64,000 nucleotides of DNA from positions 1,304,787 through 1,368,786 of the forward strand of contig VZTG01001555.1 in the NCBI GenBank assembly GCA_013397845.1. Direction: 5' to 3'. This document shows positions 1 to 12,700 of this stretch, in pieces; within the stretch, counting starts at the first letter, position 1, and every line of letters starts with the position of its first letter. The notes under the pieces are model-generated. The model searched no databases. It had not been told where the DNA came from and saw nothing but the letters and a program-made list of their open reading frames with translations. Origin of the DNA: Melanocharis versteri. Lineage: Eukaryota; Chordata; Aves; Passeriformes; Melanocharitidae. A program made the translations under genes and the position numbers.

Positions 1-103
1 ACAACCAGCTGATAGCCACATGTAACCTAACTCTAATTAAGGAAACCAGCACCCAGATGTTGAGGGATTAAGGCTATTCAGAAACATTTGGTTGTCTTCT
101 TAC
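1..103 (-). other. FAT3: FAT3 intron, first 103 nt only
   Basis: This is the 5' start of the intron that follows the exon at 104-257. The donor reads G|GTAAGAAG on the minus strand. Nothing else is recognisable in it; the acceptor lies outside the window. Confidence 0.85.
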
Positions 104-257
104 CATTTTCTGGATCTAAGAAAAATTTATTGTTCCCAGAACCATAAAGAGAATAGCGAATTTCACCATTGGACCCAATGTCAGCATCTTTAGCGCTGAT
201 TTTGAGAATTACTTTGTTTGATGGAATGTCTTCAGGAAACAATGCTGTGTATGCGAC
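104..257 (-). CDS. FAT3: FAT3 exon (eighth in window): start of a cadherin repeat
   Basis: The exon has 154 nt, phase 0 at its start and 1 at its end, giving 51 residues plus one base. It begins VAYTALFPEDI directly after an acceptor ending CTCTAG and ends DPEN|G before GTAAGAAG. Visible cadherin features are the early PED motif (residues 8-10), the calcium-binding DAD at 24-26 followed by IGSNGEIRYSL, and a FFLDPENG turn near the end. It opens the repeat that follows the linker coded by the exon at 1355-1551. The remainder of the repeat is in the next exon, outside the window. Both splice sites are canonical and the frame agrees with its neighbour, so this short exon is well supported. Confidence 0.9.
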
Positions 258-700
258 CTAGAGTCAAAAACAGACATGTAAGCTACGCCGTAGCAGTATT
301 TTACAGTCTTTGAACAACATTTTAAAAAAAACTATTCATAGTGCATCTTTACACACAGGAAACAATTTTCCTTTATACAACACATTCCTAGAAATTCAAA
401 TCACTGTTAAGCTTTGAGGTGTCACAGAAACAATGCCAAATTATGACTCTGAATAGGGCTTATCTTAGGTGTTTAATGCAATACCATTTTGTATCTTCTG
501 TTTATTCCATTGACACCCATGAAATGAAAATTTTGATGAACGTGCTAACTAAAACAACTGTTTTTATCACCTCATCCAGCAGTTTTGAAGGAAATACAGA
601 CTGTGATTCCCCAGAGTGGTAGAGTGGTTCTTGCAATGACAGTAATCCGTCAGTGAGTGATAATGTAACAATGGGAATTACACGAGCATATGCATGCACG

Positions 701-749
<49 letters not shown>

Positions 750-3700
750 TTATTTTCTGTGAGTAGTACCAGTAAGGAACTCAGGGTTTTATCATGTCTT
801 TTCTTTCACACAGACCTTTCTATTGCACTAACATCAGCTCCCCGGATTGCCTTTCCACAGAATACAAGATAACTAGCACTCTGAAAGCTGTGGTCAGCCC
901 ACACTGCATGCATTCCTGACAACAGGACAGCACACTACAGTCTTCTGCCTTTTCCACTGGACATGTGGCATCTGGAAAGTTGAGGAAAGCTGGAGTTAAA
1001 CTAGACTGATGACATTTCCTCATGGGTTGTGAAGGGAGAGCATCTTCTTTTCTACAGAGGAGGCGTAGCTGCCCAACACCACCTCACAATGCATCATCTG
1101 GTGTAAAGCCAACTAAGGCTACTGTGTACAAGACTCCTTTGCAAAGTTCTTAAGATCATTATCCTTCAATCTTGGCTTCACAGGAATGCCTTATCCCACT
1201 TCTCTCCCAGATCACCACGCATTCTTCAACTAGGACCATAAGGATGAAAATCAGCATTGCCTATGAATATTTTGACTACTTGCAAACAGCAAGAGACACC
1301 CATTGCAGTTGCTCTCAACACAGCAGTCGATCGCCATGGGTGGTGTTAACTCACCTGTTCACAAACTGGATTATTATCATTAACATCAGTGACAGTCACT
1401 TCCACAGCAGCTTGGGTCACAAAGAGGCCATCTGTGGCAGTGATGTTCAGATAATAAATGTCTTGCTCTTCCCGATCCAGAGACCTTTTAACATAAACCT
1501 TCCACTCATTCTGAACCAGTCCCAGAGCGAACTTCCCTTTGGGATTCCCTCCTGCAACAAGACAAGCAACACACAATGAGCTGTGGTGTCCCTTCAGAGC
1601 TCCCACCTGGTTTAAACACTAAGACACATCACAGAGGACCCGAACTAAGCAGCCATCATTTCTTTCACAGCTTTTGGTGCCTCCAAACTTGCAGACTCAG
1701 GAAATCTGTAATGAAATTACACTCCCTGTGTTTATTGCCCCCTGAATGCCCTGTATGAAAGTGAACCGGTAACTTCCAGTGGAAAAAAAATCCATTTAGC
1801 AGAGCTGAAGATGATCTCTTGTTCAGTTCCCCGTAAGGGTAATCAAATTCAAACTGTGAACAATCAATAGTCCTCTCGGGCTGGTACAATTGTCTTTCCA
1901 CTCAGTCTCGGGAGAGGATGTAATACACCGTAGCTCTTGTTACCAAGACAATTTCATTAGCTGTTGATTATGCAATCAAGGACTGGAAGTGGGTTCTATT
2001 AAGGAATCCTCTAATGAAAGCTTTATCATACAGCTGCGCCATTCTTGTGCTTATTAAAATTCTAGTTTTTAAAAAAGTTTACACGACACAGGAAGACACA
2101 TTGGTATTAAATAGTCTTAACAAGAGGTCATTTGAGGAACAGTTGGAAGATAAGCAGTACAAATAGATCAAATGTATCCAAGAGTGAAAGCTGGTGAAAG
2201 GCGTGCAGGAGATAAAGCAGCAGAGTTTTTTACCATGCCATAACAGTGACACTGAACCTGGTAATGTTGCTCTTCCACATCATTAAATTGCCTGGTCACA
2301 AAAAGAGGTTGGCAGAGGGAAAGTTTTGGTCCACATCATCCTCAGGAGGGAAGGGAAGGGAAGGGAAGGGAAGGGAAGGGAAGGGAAGGGAAGGGAAGGG
2401 NATAATCACATTCTGTAATGCTGTTGCCAATGTGAAAAGAGCTGGCAGAGAAAGAGGGAGAGAGTGAGAGAGGAATAAGGGAAGGGAAGGGAAGGGAAGG
2501 GAAGGACATGTCACATGCAGAAGCATCCAATAATTAAGGTGGGCACAGTCATTAATGTTTCCAACAGTTATTTACTCTTTTATCTGAAATGGTACAGTCT
2601 CCTGTCTGGTCCATGAGGAAGACACCTTCAATCACCCTTCTGTAAGTCTGATCCAAACCTCCTGTCAGACCAGACAGTAAAACCTTTCAAACCAATGTTA
2701 TGACTTAGTCAGCTCAGCCCCACACAGCTGCTTGCTCATTTCCTCCCCAGCGGGAATGGGAGGAGAATCTGAAGGGTAAAAGTAAGAAAACTCATGGGTT
2801 TAGACAAAGACAATTTAATGGGTAAAGCAAAAGCTCAGTGTATAAAAATATAAAAAAAATAAATAAATAAATAAAAGGAATTCGTGGCAGGTGTTCAGCC
2901 ATCTCCAGGAAAGCAAGGCTCTGTCACACTGACAGTTACCTGGGAAGATACATGCCATTAACTCTGAACATCTCCCCTTCCTCCTCCTTCCCTCAGCTTT
3001 TTTATGCTGAGCATGCTGCCATATGGAGTAGAATATCCCTGTGGTCAGCTGGGATCAGCTGTCCCATCTGTGTCTCCTCCCAATTCCTTGTGCTCCTCCA
3101 GCCTCCTCACTGGTGGGGTACGTGAGGAGCAGAAAAGGCCTTGACTCTGTGTAAGCTCTGCTCAGCAGTGACTAAAATATCCCCGTGACATCACAAATCC
3201 AAATCATAGCTCCACAGCAGATTCTACTCAGAAAATTAATTTCACCCCAGCCAAAGCCAGTAAAGCAAACTACCCAGTCTTCTGTGCCCAGCTTGGTCTG
3301 TAAAAATGTATCTGCACATTTAATAATTTAGGATAGAGCACTATAGTCATAGCAAACTCATGTGCTACAGAAACTGAGTACAGACATATTAAAAAGCACC
3401 ATGATGCTCTACTGGGTGAACTATAATCCACTACTAGCTCTTTGCCCACCATATTAAGCTTTCTCCTATGGTCTCCATGCAGGAATTCAACCTGAGAATT
3501 ACCTTCCATGTTGCTCATGTTTAAAAATAGCATAAAACTACTAAGGGAAACCTTATTCTTTCTTGTAACACGTCCAAGAATGTCAAACATGCTAGTGTAC
3601 ATTCGCTTACAAATTAATCAGGGTTCTGACATGTGTCACGATATCTGTACAAGCTGAATGGAAAGACCAGGTTCTTAAACCTTTTCCTCTAGTACTTGCA

Positions 3701-6700
3701 TGGAATGATTGCATAAGTACTAAAAAAAAAAAAATCCAAGGCTGAATTTATTTGGGTCGACTCTGTTGTCAGGCAATTAGTGTCTCTGATGTTGCTTCTG
3801 TTTTCACAATCCTGTCACAGTTCTTGGGGACCTTCTAGGCAAATAACAATGCAGAGGAGGTCTGAACTTGAAGTTGAGCTTAAAACCAATCAAAAAAGCC
3901 AAATGTCCATTCTATACCTTCCTTCTACCTTAAAAGGCAGAAAAGAAGTCACAGGCTGTAATCTATGCCTTCTTCAATAGCTACCAGTGACAAGATAGAC
4001 TGGTTTCTACTTAATATAAAAACGAAGTCAGTTGAGTCAGGCTGAGCAAATCTTTCTTGTTAAGAGTCACCATTTGTGCTAGCTGTGACTGTGCCAAGGA
4101 AAGCGAGTTGTAATGAATAAGATTTCCAGAAAATTAGTCAGATAGGCATTATAATTATAAAAGGCTTTTGAATCATACAGAGCACTAAACTCATGTACCA
4201 AATACAGATATTTTCTGTTGATAGAAAACCACCCTTTTTGATCACAAAACCAAGCAGTTTTCCCACTGTTCTATGACAGTCTGGAATAACCACCAGAGAA
4301 CACATTGTTTAATCTGTTGTGTCATATAAACACACATCTCTCCTAAAGAGGGTTACACAGAGTGTTGATGTGTACTACTGGCCAGATCTGAATACAATCC
4401 AAGGAAATGAGAATCTGTCCACTGACTTGATTCTGAATGTGGCTTCAAAGAAGGCATACCCCTGCCGATTGACATTAAATTCCCTCTATTCAGTTCAACG
4501 CCAGCATAAAAAAAGCTTAACTCTCCTTTACAAAAGGCTGTAATCTCGCCATAGTGAGTTTAATGTTGTAAACCATTGATAAAAGTAGTCTTAAATATTC
4601 TTATTTTGCTTCATGATATTAATCAGGGCTTTCCTGAATATTAGTCCTTTTGTAAAAGGAAATGATTAACTGTCCTGACCAACTAGGAAGCAATACACTC
4701 AAGGTATGGGCATCCCATTGCTAAGAAAAGAGGAAAGGTAAAATTTAATTAAAATCAGCTGGTGGCTTTTATGGTTAGCAGTAACACTACCTTGGAGCAA
4801 TTTTAAAATCACTGTTGCTTTGTTGCTAATGGAATGGCTTTTAAATCATACCTAGGAATTTGGGGAATATGTATTAAAAAATGGTCCTTGGGATCTCTTT
4901 TCCTCCCCTTTACTCCACTAGAAAAGAATCCATCTGAATGACCAAGAAACCTGTGCAAAAAGCAGGAGTAGTAGTGGTTTATTGTTTACCTGCATGTCCT
5001 TTTCATTAGCTTTTTTTTTTTTTTTTCCTTCTCAGGACTGGCTCTATACTTTGCTGATGGAAGGCAAAGGTGGACTATAAAGTGTAAGAGAAATAATGAG
5101 ATATAAAACTAAAATGCCACCAAGGAAATATTCTTAAAAATGGAAAGGCAAAAAAATCCACACTGTGGCCCAGGAAACCGTTTCCTAGTACTTATACATA
5201 TGTCTTGATGCAGATCTCGTTCTGCAGTGATTAATTAACTTTTTCACTAATATATGCAAGCAGATTCAGTTTCCTAGGGGCATTCTAATTAATTAGTTTT
5301 TCACTCTGAATAATGTAGCTTTTCTAAACGGAAGCCTCCTGACTACATGTATTAATGGATTCTTTAAAATCTTTTGGCAGTTTTCTTATGTTCTACTTTG
5401 AATGTCACAACAGTGAAGTGCTAGCTACAAAAAACACTCCAGTAACTTTCTAGAAAGGCTTTGAGGCTAAAAGAATCAGCAGTATCTTTTATCTTTTGTT
5501 ACTTGAAGTTTAAATAATACTCTCCCTCCCTAGTCAGCAATAGTACAAAGCCAAATCAAGCTCAAGTTTAAGTAAAGAAAGAAAACAGCCAGATACAAAT
5601 GAAATGCAGAGACACAGTGATCCAAAATAAACAAATCCTGACACACATCATTACTAAAGCACACACAGAGGCCATTATAGCAGCTAAAAGGGAATGGAAA
5701 ACTAGAAGCCAACAGTATCAGTTTTCACTACAATGTCCCCATCTGGGAGGGAGAACTGAATATTTACTAACTTATTTATTTAGCTTCTGTCTTACATTTA
5801 TGCATTTATTTAGGTCCTTTCAATTCCCAGTTAGAACTCTAGGCATTTGCATGACACAAAATCAATAGGTTTATCCTCCACTCCCAGTTTAAGATGTTGC
5901 ATGTTTACTGAGCCTCTGAAATGATAAATCCAATCCTCTTAGCTTTACTACCATAAAATTGCAGAAACTGTTCTTCATCTGGCAACTCAAGGCCTTCCCA
6001 AACACTGAAACATCCATTTCTCCAGAACTCCAATATCTCAAATATAAGATAAAAACTAACAAAAGTCACACCTTTCCTCATGCTGAGGAATCAACCCAGC
6101 AAATAACCTACTGTGTACAATACCGCTTTTTTCTTCCAAAACACACTGTCCATCTTCCTTACATTCAGCTGAACCAAGCTTAAAGACTATTGACTCCCTA
6201 GCTTTATGTGCCTGATGAAGCCTAATTAACATCACTGAGGAACACAAAACACTTTACTATACCAATGTCTTGGCAGCTAACATTTTTCTGGTGGCTTTTC
6301 ATGGTTCGCCACTCTTAAATCTCAGTAATATCTGGCTGGCTGTAGGTTGGCTAGACATCAGAAGAGCCCTGGTTTTAGGCAAACTGCCTCAAATGATATA
6401 GGCAATGACCTCAAATGAGCCTTCCAAAGAAAACTACTGGGCTTTCTAAGTGCATTTATGTCATCTGCACTTCCTATTGATTTTCTATTAAGATTTATGT
6501 ATAGTGCTTTTGCTTTGTGAACATCTCCAGCTGCTATTGAACTACAAATAACAAAGAGTAAGTGCAAAATTTTTTTCCCTCACCATCAAATGCAAATGAA
6601 GGTGGATTTGACAATCACAACTACTTGCCAGTAATCATGGAAAACAATCACAAACTGAAGGAATCCAAGCAGAATATTTATTTATCCACCAGAATGTATC

Positions 6701-9700
6701 TACCCTCTTTCAAGATTGACCAGAAGAAGATAGGCATTTGTATTTCTCAAAAGAGCACAAAGGACTATTCAGTGATCACATGTGACCCAGAATGTTTATT
6801 TCCCTTAACTTCTAAATGATGATTTCTCCCATCTATCTTCTGTGTGCTACTTTTCTCCAGATGCATTTTCACAAAGCTGTTTTTGGTGGATCTACATGAC
6901 AGTCTCATAATTTGTTTTCTTCTTCCTTTTTGTTAATGTACTGTTTTTACCCAAAGTTTACTCTATTCACAGAAGTTTCTGTGAATCAGAATGCCTCCAG
7001 AAAGCCACAGCTTCTGAATAATCATCTAGCTAATCTGATTCCATGGAATTCTCAAGCCCACTTCCTGAGATCAGCTTGAGGTAAAGTGTGAATAAACTAT
7101 TTTGCGAGTGAAACTATATTTTAACATGTTTTGACATTTTAATCAAAAGAACCTAATTTCTCCTTGTGCATTTCCCAAGCTCAAATGATATATTCAAAGG
7201 AAGTGGAATTTCTGAGCCCAAGTGGTTTAGTAATTGTACAGTAGGAACTAAAGAAAGTTTTGGGTTGTGACATCTCATGTTTTCAGAAGCTAACAAAACA
7301 GCAAAGTATCTGTCATATTTTGAACCGTGACAGAAACTAAGGTACAGAATGAGCTGTAATTTTTGAATCACATCTGACAGTTATTCAAAAGTCCAGTTTT
7401 TGCTAAATTAACAGCACACGTATGTGAAGAAAAAACACTATGTAACTAAAGGCATAATTCATTATAAGAGATGACTGCCAGACTTCAGAACAAAGCCAAC
7501 GATCACAGTGCTCTAACATATCTTTGCTACAAACATAAGAGTTTTCATTTCCCATGGTACTTTCTAGACTGGGATTCCCAAACACCTTCAAATATCCCAA
7601 AACCTCCAGTATGAGGCACTACTGATTTACTTTTACGTATGTGGAAACTGGCCCACTAGCAGCTAATGCACCTTGCCCAAAGCCTCTAAATCCTGACATT
7701 TACCCACAGGACTACTTTTGCCCCTATTTCTAATATCTCTATCTAGTATAATAACAGCACATTACACTATAAACATGTAGTCTTTGAAAACCTTTAAAGT
7801 GAATCCAAAATTTCAAGTTACAATTAATCAACAAACTTCTGGTTGCTTTGAAAATGATGCTACTTGTGATGTGTAACACAGGTAGTCTGTGGATAACCTG
7901 AGTGTCACACCTCCCCCTACACGCCATCCCACAGCCATTTGCATTTTGATAACTAACGAAGGGGTAGGAGCCTTACCCTCCAGAGCAAAATGCACAAACA
8001 ATTTTCCCACTAGTTAAGTCATTTTTGCCCACAGCCTGCTTCCTACATGCATATATAAATATGTCGAATCCCACCCAGTGAGAAAAATGTGAATTTTTCC
8101 AATTATTTGGTTATTACCAGGTAGTTAATACTAGCTCTTGAATTGCTAAGGTTGAGTGGAGTGAAAAAGTTGTTCCCTAACAAAATCTATTGTACAATGC
8201 AAGATAGAAGGAGAAAATAACTGCAGCACTCATCACTCATAACGTACTTACACAAAAGCCAGGCTGAATCTAGGAGAAAAGAATGATAATAAATATTACA
8301 CAATAGGAAAGAGCAATGTTACCATGCTTTGAAAAACTTATTAGTACGGTAATCAAAATTTCCTTATGCTGTATATAACAATGCATGGTAGCTAACCAGT
8401 GCTTCTAAGCATATTACTATTTCCCTGGCCAGAAATCTGTGCTGATAAGAAATGGCATTCCTTCACTCCATAATGTAAAATTCATCCATGTACTCCCCAC
8501 CCCCCCATGCCAAATAGTGGTATTTCAAAATGGCTCCGGCATCTACTTTCCTATCTCAGAAAGAAAAATGTTATTTCAAAAAAAATTTAAATGCTTGGAA
8601 GCATAAGGATTTTCTCTGTAAGAAGAAAATTCTCCTTTTCCCTTATTTGAAACATTAAGTCATGATGGTTTTCAAGCTGATGTATCAATTATGATGGGTT
8701 GATGGCTATACTCCATTGCACTGCAGCAAATCAGGAAGCATTCATCTTGGAAAATTGAGAGAGTAACACAGACACAAAGACACACCCAAACACATTCCTC
8801 TCCCTCTTTTCAGCTTTGCTGCAAATTCCGTCAAAAAAAAAAAAAAGAAAAAAAAAAGGAATGTTCTGTAATTGACTCATTCACAGTGACAGTTCAGCTG
8901 AAACCCTGCTAAACATTAACCTAAAACTGGATACAAGCACAGTTCTTCAGTAAGTTATGGGAAGAAAGCATGCAAGCTGTTTCTCACCTGTAATATGGTA
9001 GCTAACCTGCCGATTGACATCAGACGTGTCTTCGTCCCAGGTGCTAAGAACAGCCACAACTTCCCCTGGAGGGTCACTCTCCTTCACCGACCCTCTGTAC
9101 ACCTCATGCTCAAAGACGGGTGCATTGTCATTGATATCTGTCACAGTAACTGAGACCAAGGTGGTTGATGACAAGGACAAAGCTTCCCCCAGATCTGAGG
9201 CCACCACCGCAAAGGTGAATGTAGAATCCTTTTCATGGTCCAGATCCTTCAGTGTACTGATCCAGCCACTGTTGCTATCAATGGTGAATGCCTCCGTGAT
9301 TTTCTGCAGCTCTGATTCCACCGCAAGTGTGTACGTGACCTGCCCGTTCGCACTCGAGTCTGCATCAACAGCTTTAACTTGAATAAGTTTTGTTCCTATG
9401 GGCATCCCTTCCATTATTATAGCATCATAGCTAGCTGCTTCAAACACAGGCTTGTTGTCATTTACATCCAACACCTTCACCTCCACATCCACAGTCAGCA
9501 CAATGTCTACTTTGTCTAACTGAATTGTGGCCGCAACTTTGAAGTGAAAAGCAGGATTTGTCTCATGGTCAAGTCTCTTATCCAATTTTATGAGCCCCGT
9601 GTCTTTCTCTATGATGAAAACCCTGTCTTTGTTGTTTTCAGGTAGCGCACCATTAACTGTGCTATACAAAGCACCCTGATTGGGCAAAACATGCAGAATG

Positions 9701-12700
9701 TCAATAGTACTGCCTATGAGGGTGTCTTCTGCCATGGTGAAAGAATACTGGGGTTGAGAAAAAGAAGGCAAAATGGTTTCTGGGGATAAAACATGGATGT
9801 AGACAGGAATGAGGGAATGTTTTACAGGAATGCCACCATCAACTGCTTTAACACAGAATGACAGAATTGTGTTTTTCAGCTGGTTGAAGCTACCCTTGGT
9901 GACCATCCATCCATTATCTGGATCTATTTCAAGCAGATCAGCTACTGAAGCAGAGGCTTCACTATACAGAGAATAGGTAATTCTGGAATTGGCTCCATCA
10001 TCCGGATCTACTGCTTGCACTTGGGTCACCAAGTAACCTTTCCCAACATCTGCTTTGACACTTGCTCTGTATTCGACCGTCATAAATTCGGGAGCATTGT
10101 CATTCTCATCCACTACTATCACTCTCACAGTGCAAAATGTAGTCCTGCCACCTCCATCGAGGGCTCTCAAAAATATATCAATATCACTTTCCAGCGGGTT
10201 CTCACGGTCTAACGTCTCAGTTGTCAGAATCTGCCCATTGCCATCAATCAAAAATCGGTCCTTGGCGAAGTCATTTATTATGGAGTAGCTGACCTGGCCA
10301 TATACACCTGAATCCCCGTCTGTTGCCTTCACATGGATTACCTTTGTTCCAGGAGCAGCGTTTTCTCTAACCTCTGCAACATAAATGCTCTGCGAAAACA
10401 TGGGGCTGTAGAGGTTGGCCCCAAGGATCTGTATGTGCACCTGAGCCGTGCTGGTGAACAGCCCGTCTGACACAGAGACGTTTAGGCTGTACATGGGCTC
10501 CATCCTCTGCTTGCGATGGTTGGAAAGGGTGATAACACCGCTCTTGCTGTCCATAATAAAACTGGTCCGATCATTTCCTGATAGGATGCTGTACTCCAGT
10601 CTGTCGAAATCAGAGCTGTCGGCATCAGAAGCTTGGACACAAGTCACAAAATGACCCCGAGGTGCCAGTTCGCTCACATATGACTCATATATTAGCTGGT
10701 TAAAAACTGGAGGATTGTCATTCATATCTGTTATTGAGATACTAACGAGAACCTCACTGCTCAGTGATGGGAACCCATTATCGGTGGCTTTGACTTTCAA
10801 GCTGCACTGCTGTATGAGTTCATGATCCAGCATCCGGGCTGTCAAAATTAGGCCACTGCTGCTGTCTATATGGAAATAGTCAGTGCTGTTAAAGGTGTCC
10901 TGGACTATCTGATACTGTACAATCTTGTTATTGTCAGAGTCAGCATCAGTAGCAACAACCTGCAGTACAGGAGTCCCAATCAAAGAAGCTTCAGACAGAG
11001 TAGCATTATAAGCTGACTGATCAAAAACTGGAGGATTATCATTAACATCATTAATGATCAAGTCCACAGTTACCTCAGCACGAGCGCCAGTGAGGGCATC
11101 GCTGGCTCGCACCATCAGCTTGAAAAGAGAATTTATTTCATAGTCCAGTGGGCTGATGACACTCAGAACTCCAGTATCAAAGTCGATATTAAACTGGTTG
11201 TAGGGATCTCCATCGACAATGATATAAATGATACCCTGGCCTTCTGGACTGGTTGCATTTATGCTTAAAATTGGCGTGTGCATTTCCACATCTTCATTCA
11301 CGGAAGCTGTATAGAAGGGCTTGTCAAACACAGGCATTGCTTTGTTAACAATAGTAATGGGGAGCTCTACCGATGCAGACAATGATGGGTTACCACCATC
11401 TTTGGCAAGAATGACAACCAAGTACTCTATATTAGACAAATCAGAATTGAAGGCTTCTTTTAAAGTGACGCTACCAGATCCTCTATCAATTTCAAAATGT
11501 CCATAGTCTTCCTTCAGCAGGTATGACACCTCGCCATTGTCACCCTTGTCTTTATCAATAGCTGTCACTCGATATATCAGGGTACCAGGTTCAGCATCGA
11601 CCTGCACAGCAGCATAGTATGGAAGCCCTACAAATACTGGGGCATTGTCATTTATGTCCTCAATGTAAACTCTCACCACGACTCGAGCGACACGGAGGTG
11701 ATCCAGCTCACGGCTTGCTTCCACCACCAACTCATACAGCTCCTGCTCTTCTCGGTCAAATGGGATGCCAGTGGTCTGAATGACTCCTGAGGTGGATTTG
11801 ATTTTAAATTTGTTTCCTGGGTTTAATATGCTGTATTTCAAAGGCTCGTTGAGACGGTTCCCAACAGCGTTCACCACAGCGATCTTTGTGATATTGGGGC
11901 TGTTTTCTGAGATAGAAGTGGAATAAAAATTTTGTGTGAAGTGGAGTCCACTATCCATGGCTTCTTTTACCATTACTGTCACCATAGCAGTGCTATAAAA
12001 TTTCCCATCAGATACTCTTACAATTAGCATATAATGGTCTTTGGAGAGACTATTGTTTTTAATGGTGAGTACACCTGTGCTTGAGTCAATTAAAAAATGG
12101 TCCATATTGCCTTCAATTATACTAAATGTTAGTTCTGGAGGGATCTCTGAATCTGGGTCTGAAGCTTTGACTTTGAGAATCTCAACACCAACATACGTGG
12201 GCAGGAGCAAGACCGTCTCAAATACGGCCTGGCTGAAGACTGGTGGGTTGTCATTGACATCAGTAACCTCAATGGTCACTTCAACTGGGCTCTCTGCTGT
12301 GAGCTGGGGATTCCCACTGTCTCTAACATGAACATGGAAATGGAAGTGGGCTATCGTTTCATGATCTAAATTCGCAATTGTTCTGATTGCACCTGTGCTG
12401 GAATCTACTGTGAAATACTTTTTTGCAGTTGATTCAACAATCTGGTAGACAAGCAAAGCGTTCTGGTTGCTGTCAGCATCGGTGGCGCGTATCACGAGGG
12501 GACTGTTATTCGCACTCCGGACCACGCTGTTCACAGGAGCAGCTTCGCTTATGCTGCCCGAGTACTGGGAGAAGAGAAAAACTGGTGGGTTATCATTTTC
12601 ATCAACAATCTGAATGTTCACAGTGGCATTCGATGCCATGCCTGCCATATTTGTTGCCTGTACGATGAGCTGATAGGAGGAAGCACGTTCATAATCAAGG

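Larger units (their letters stand above)
1552..8987 (-). other. FAT3: FAT3 intron of 7,436 nt
   Basis: The donor is CAG|GTGAGA after the giant exon and the acceptor is TTGTTGCAG. Near its 3' end (low coordinates) it holds GGGAA tracts with one N (2347-2505) and an avian solo LTR (2696-3264). A T16 run is at 5011-5026 and an A-rich tract at 8833-8857. From about 3300 to 8800 I see only AT-rich single-copy DNA with scattered short open frames and no recognisable exon. Confidence 0.9.

Noticed and set aside
9014..12668. Several plus-strand open frames inside the giant exon
   Set aside because: They are antisense shadows of the cadherin coding sequence.
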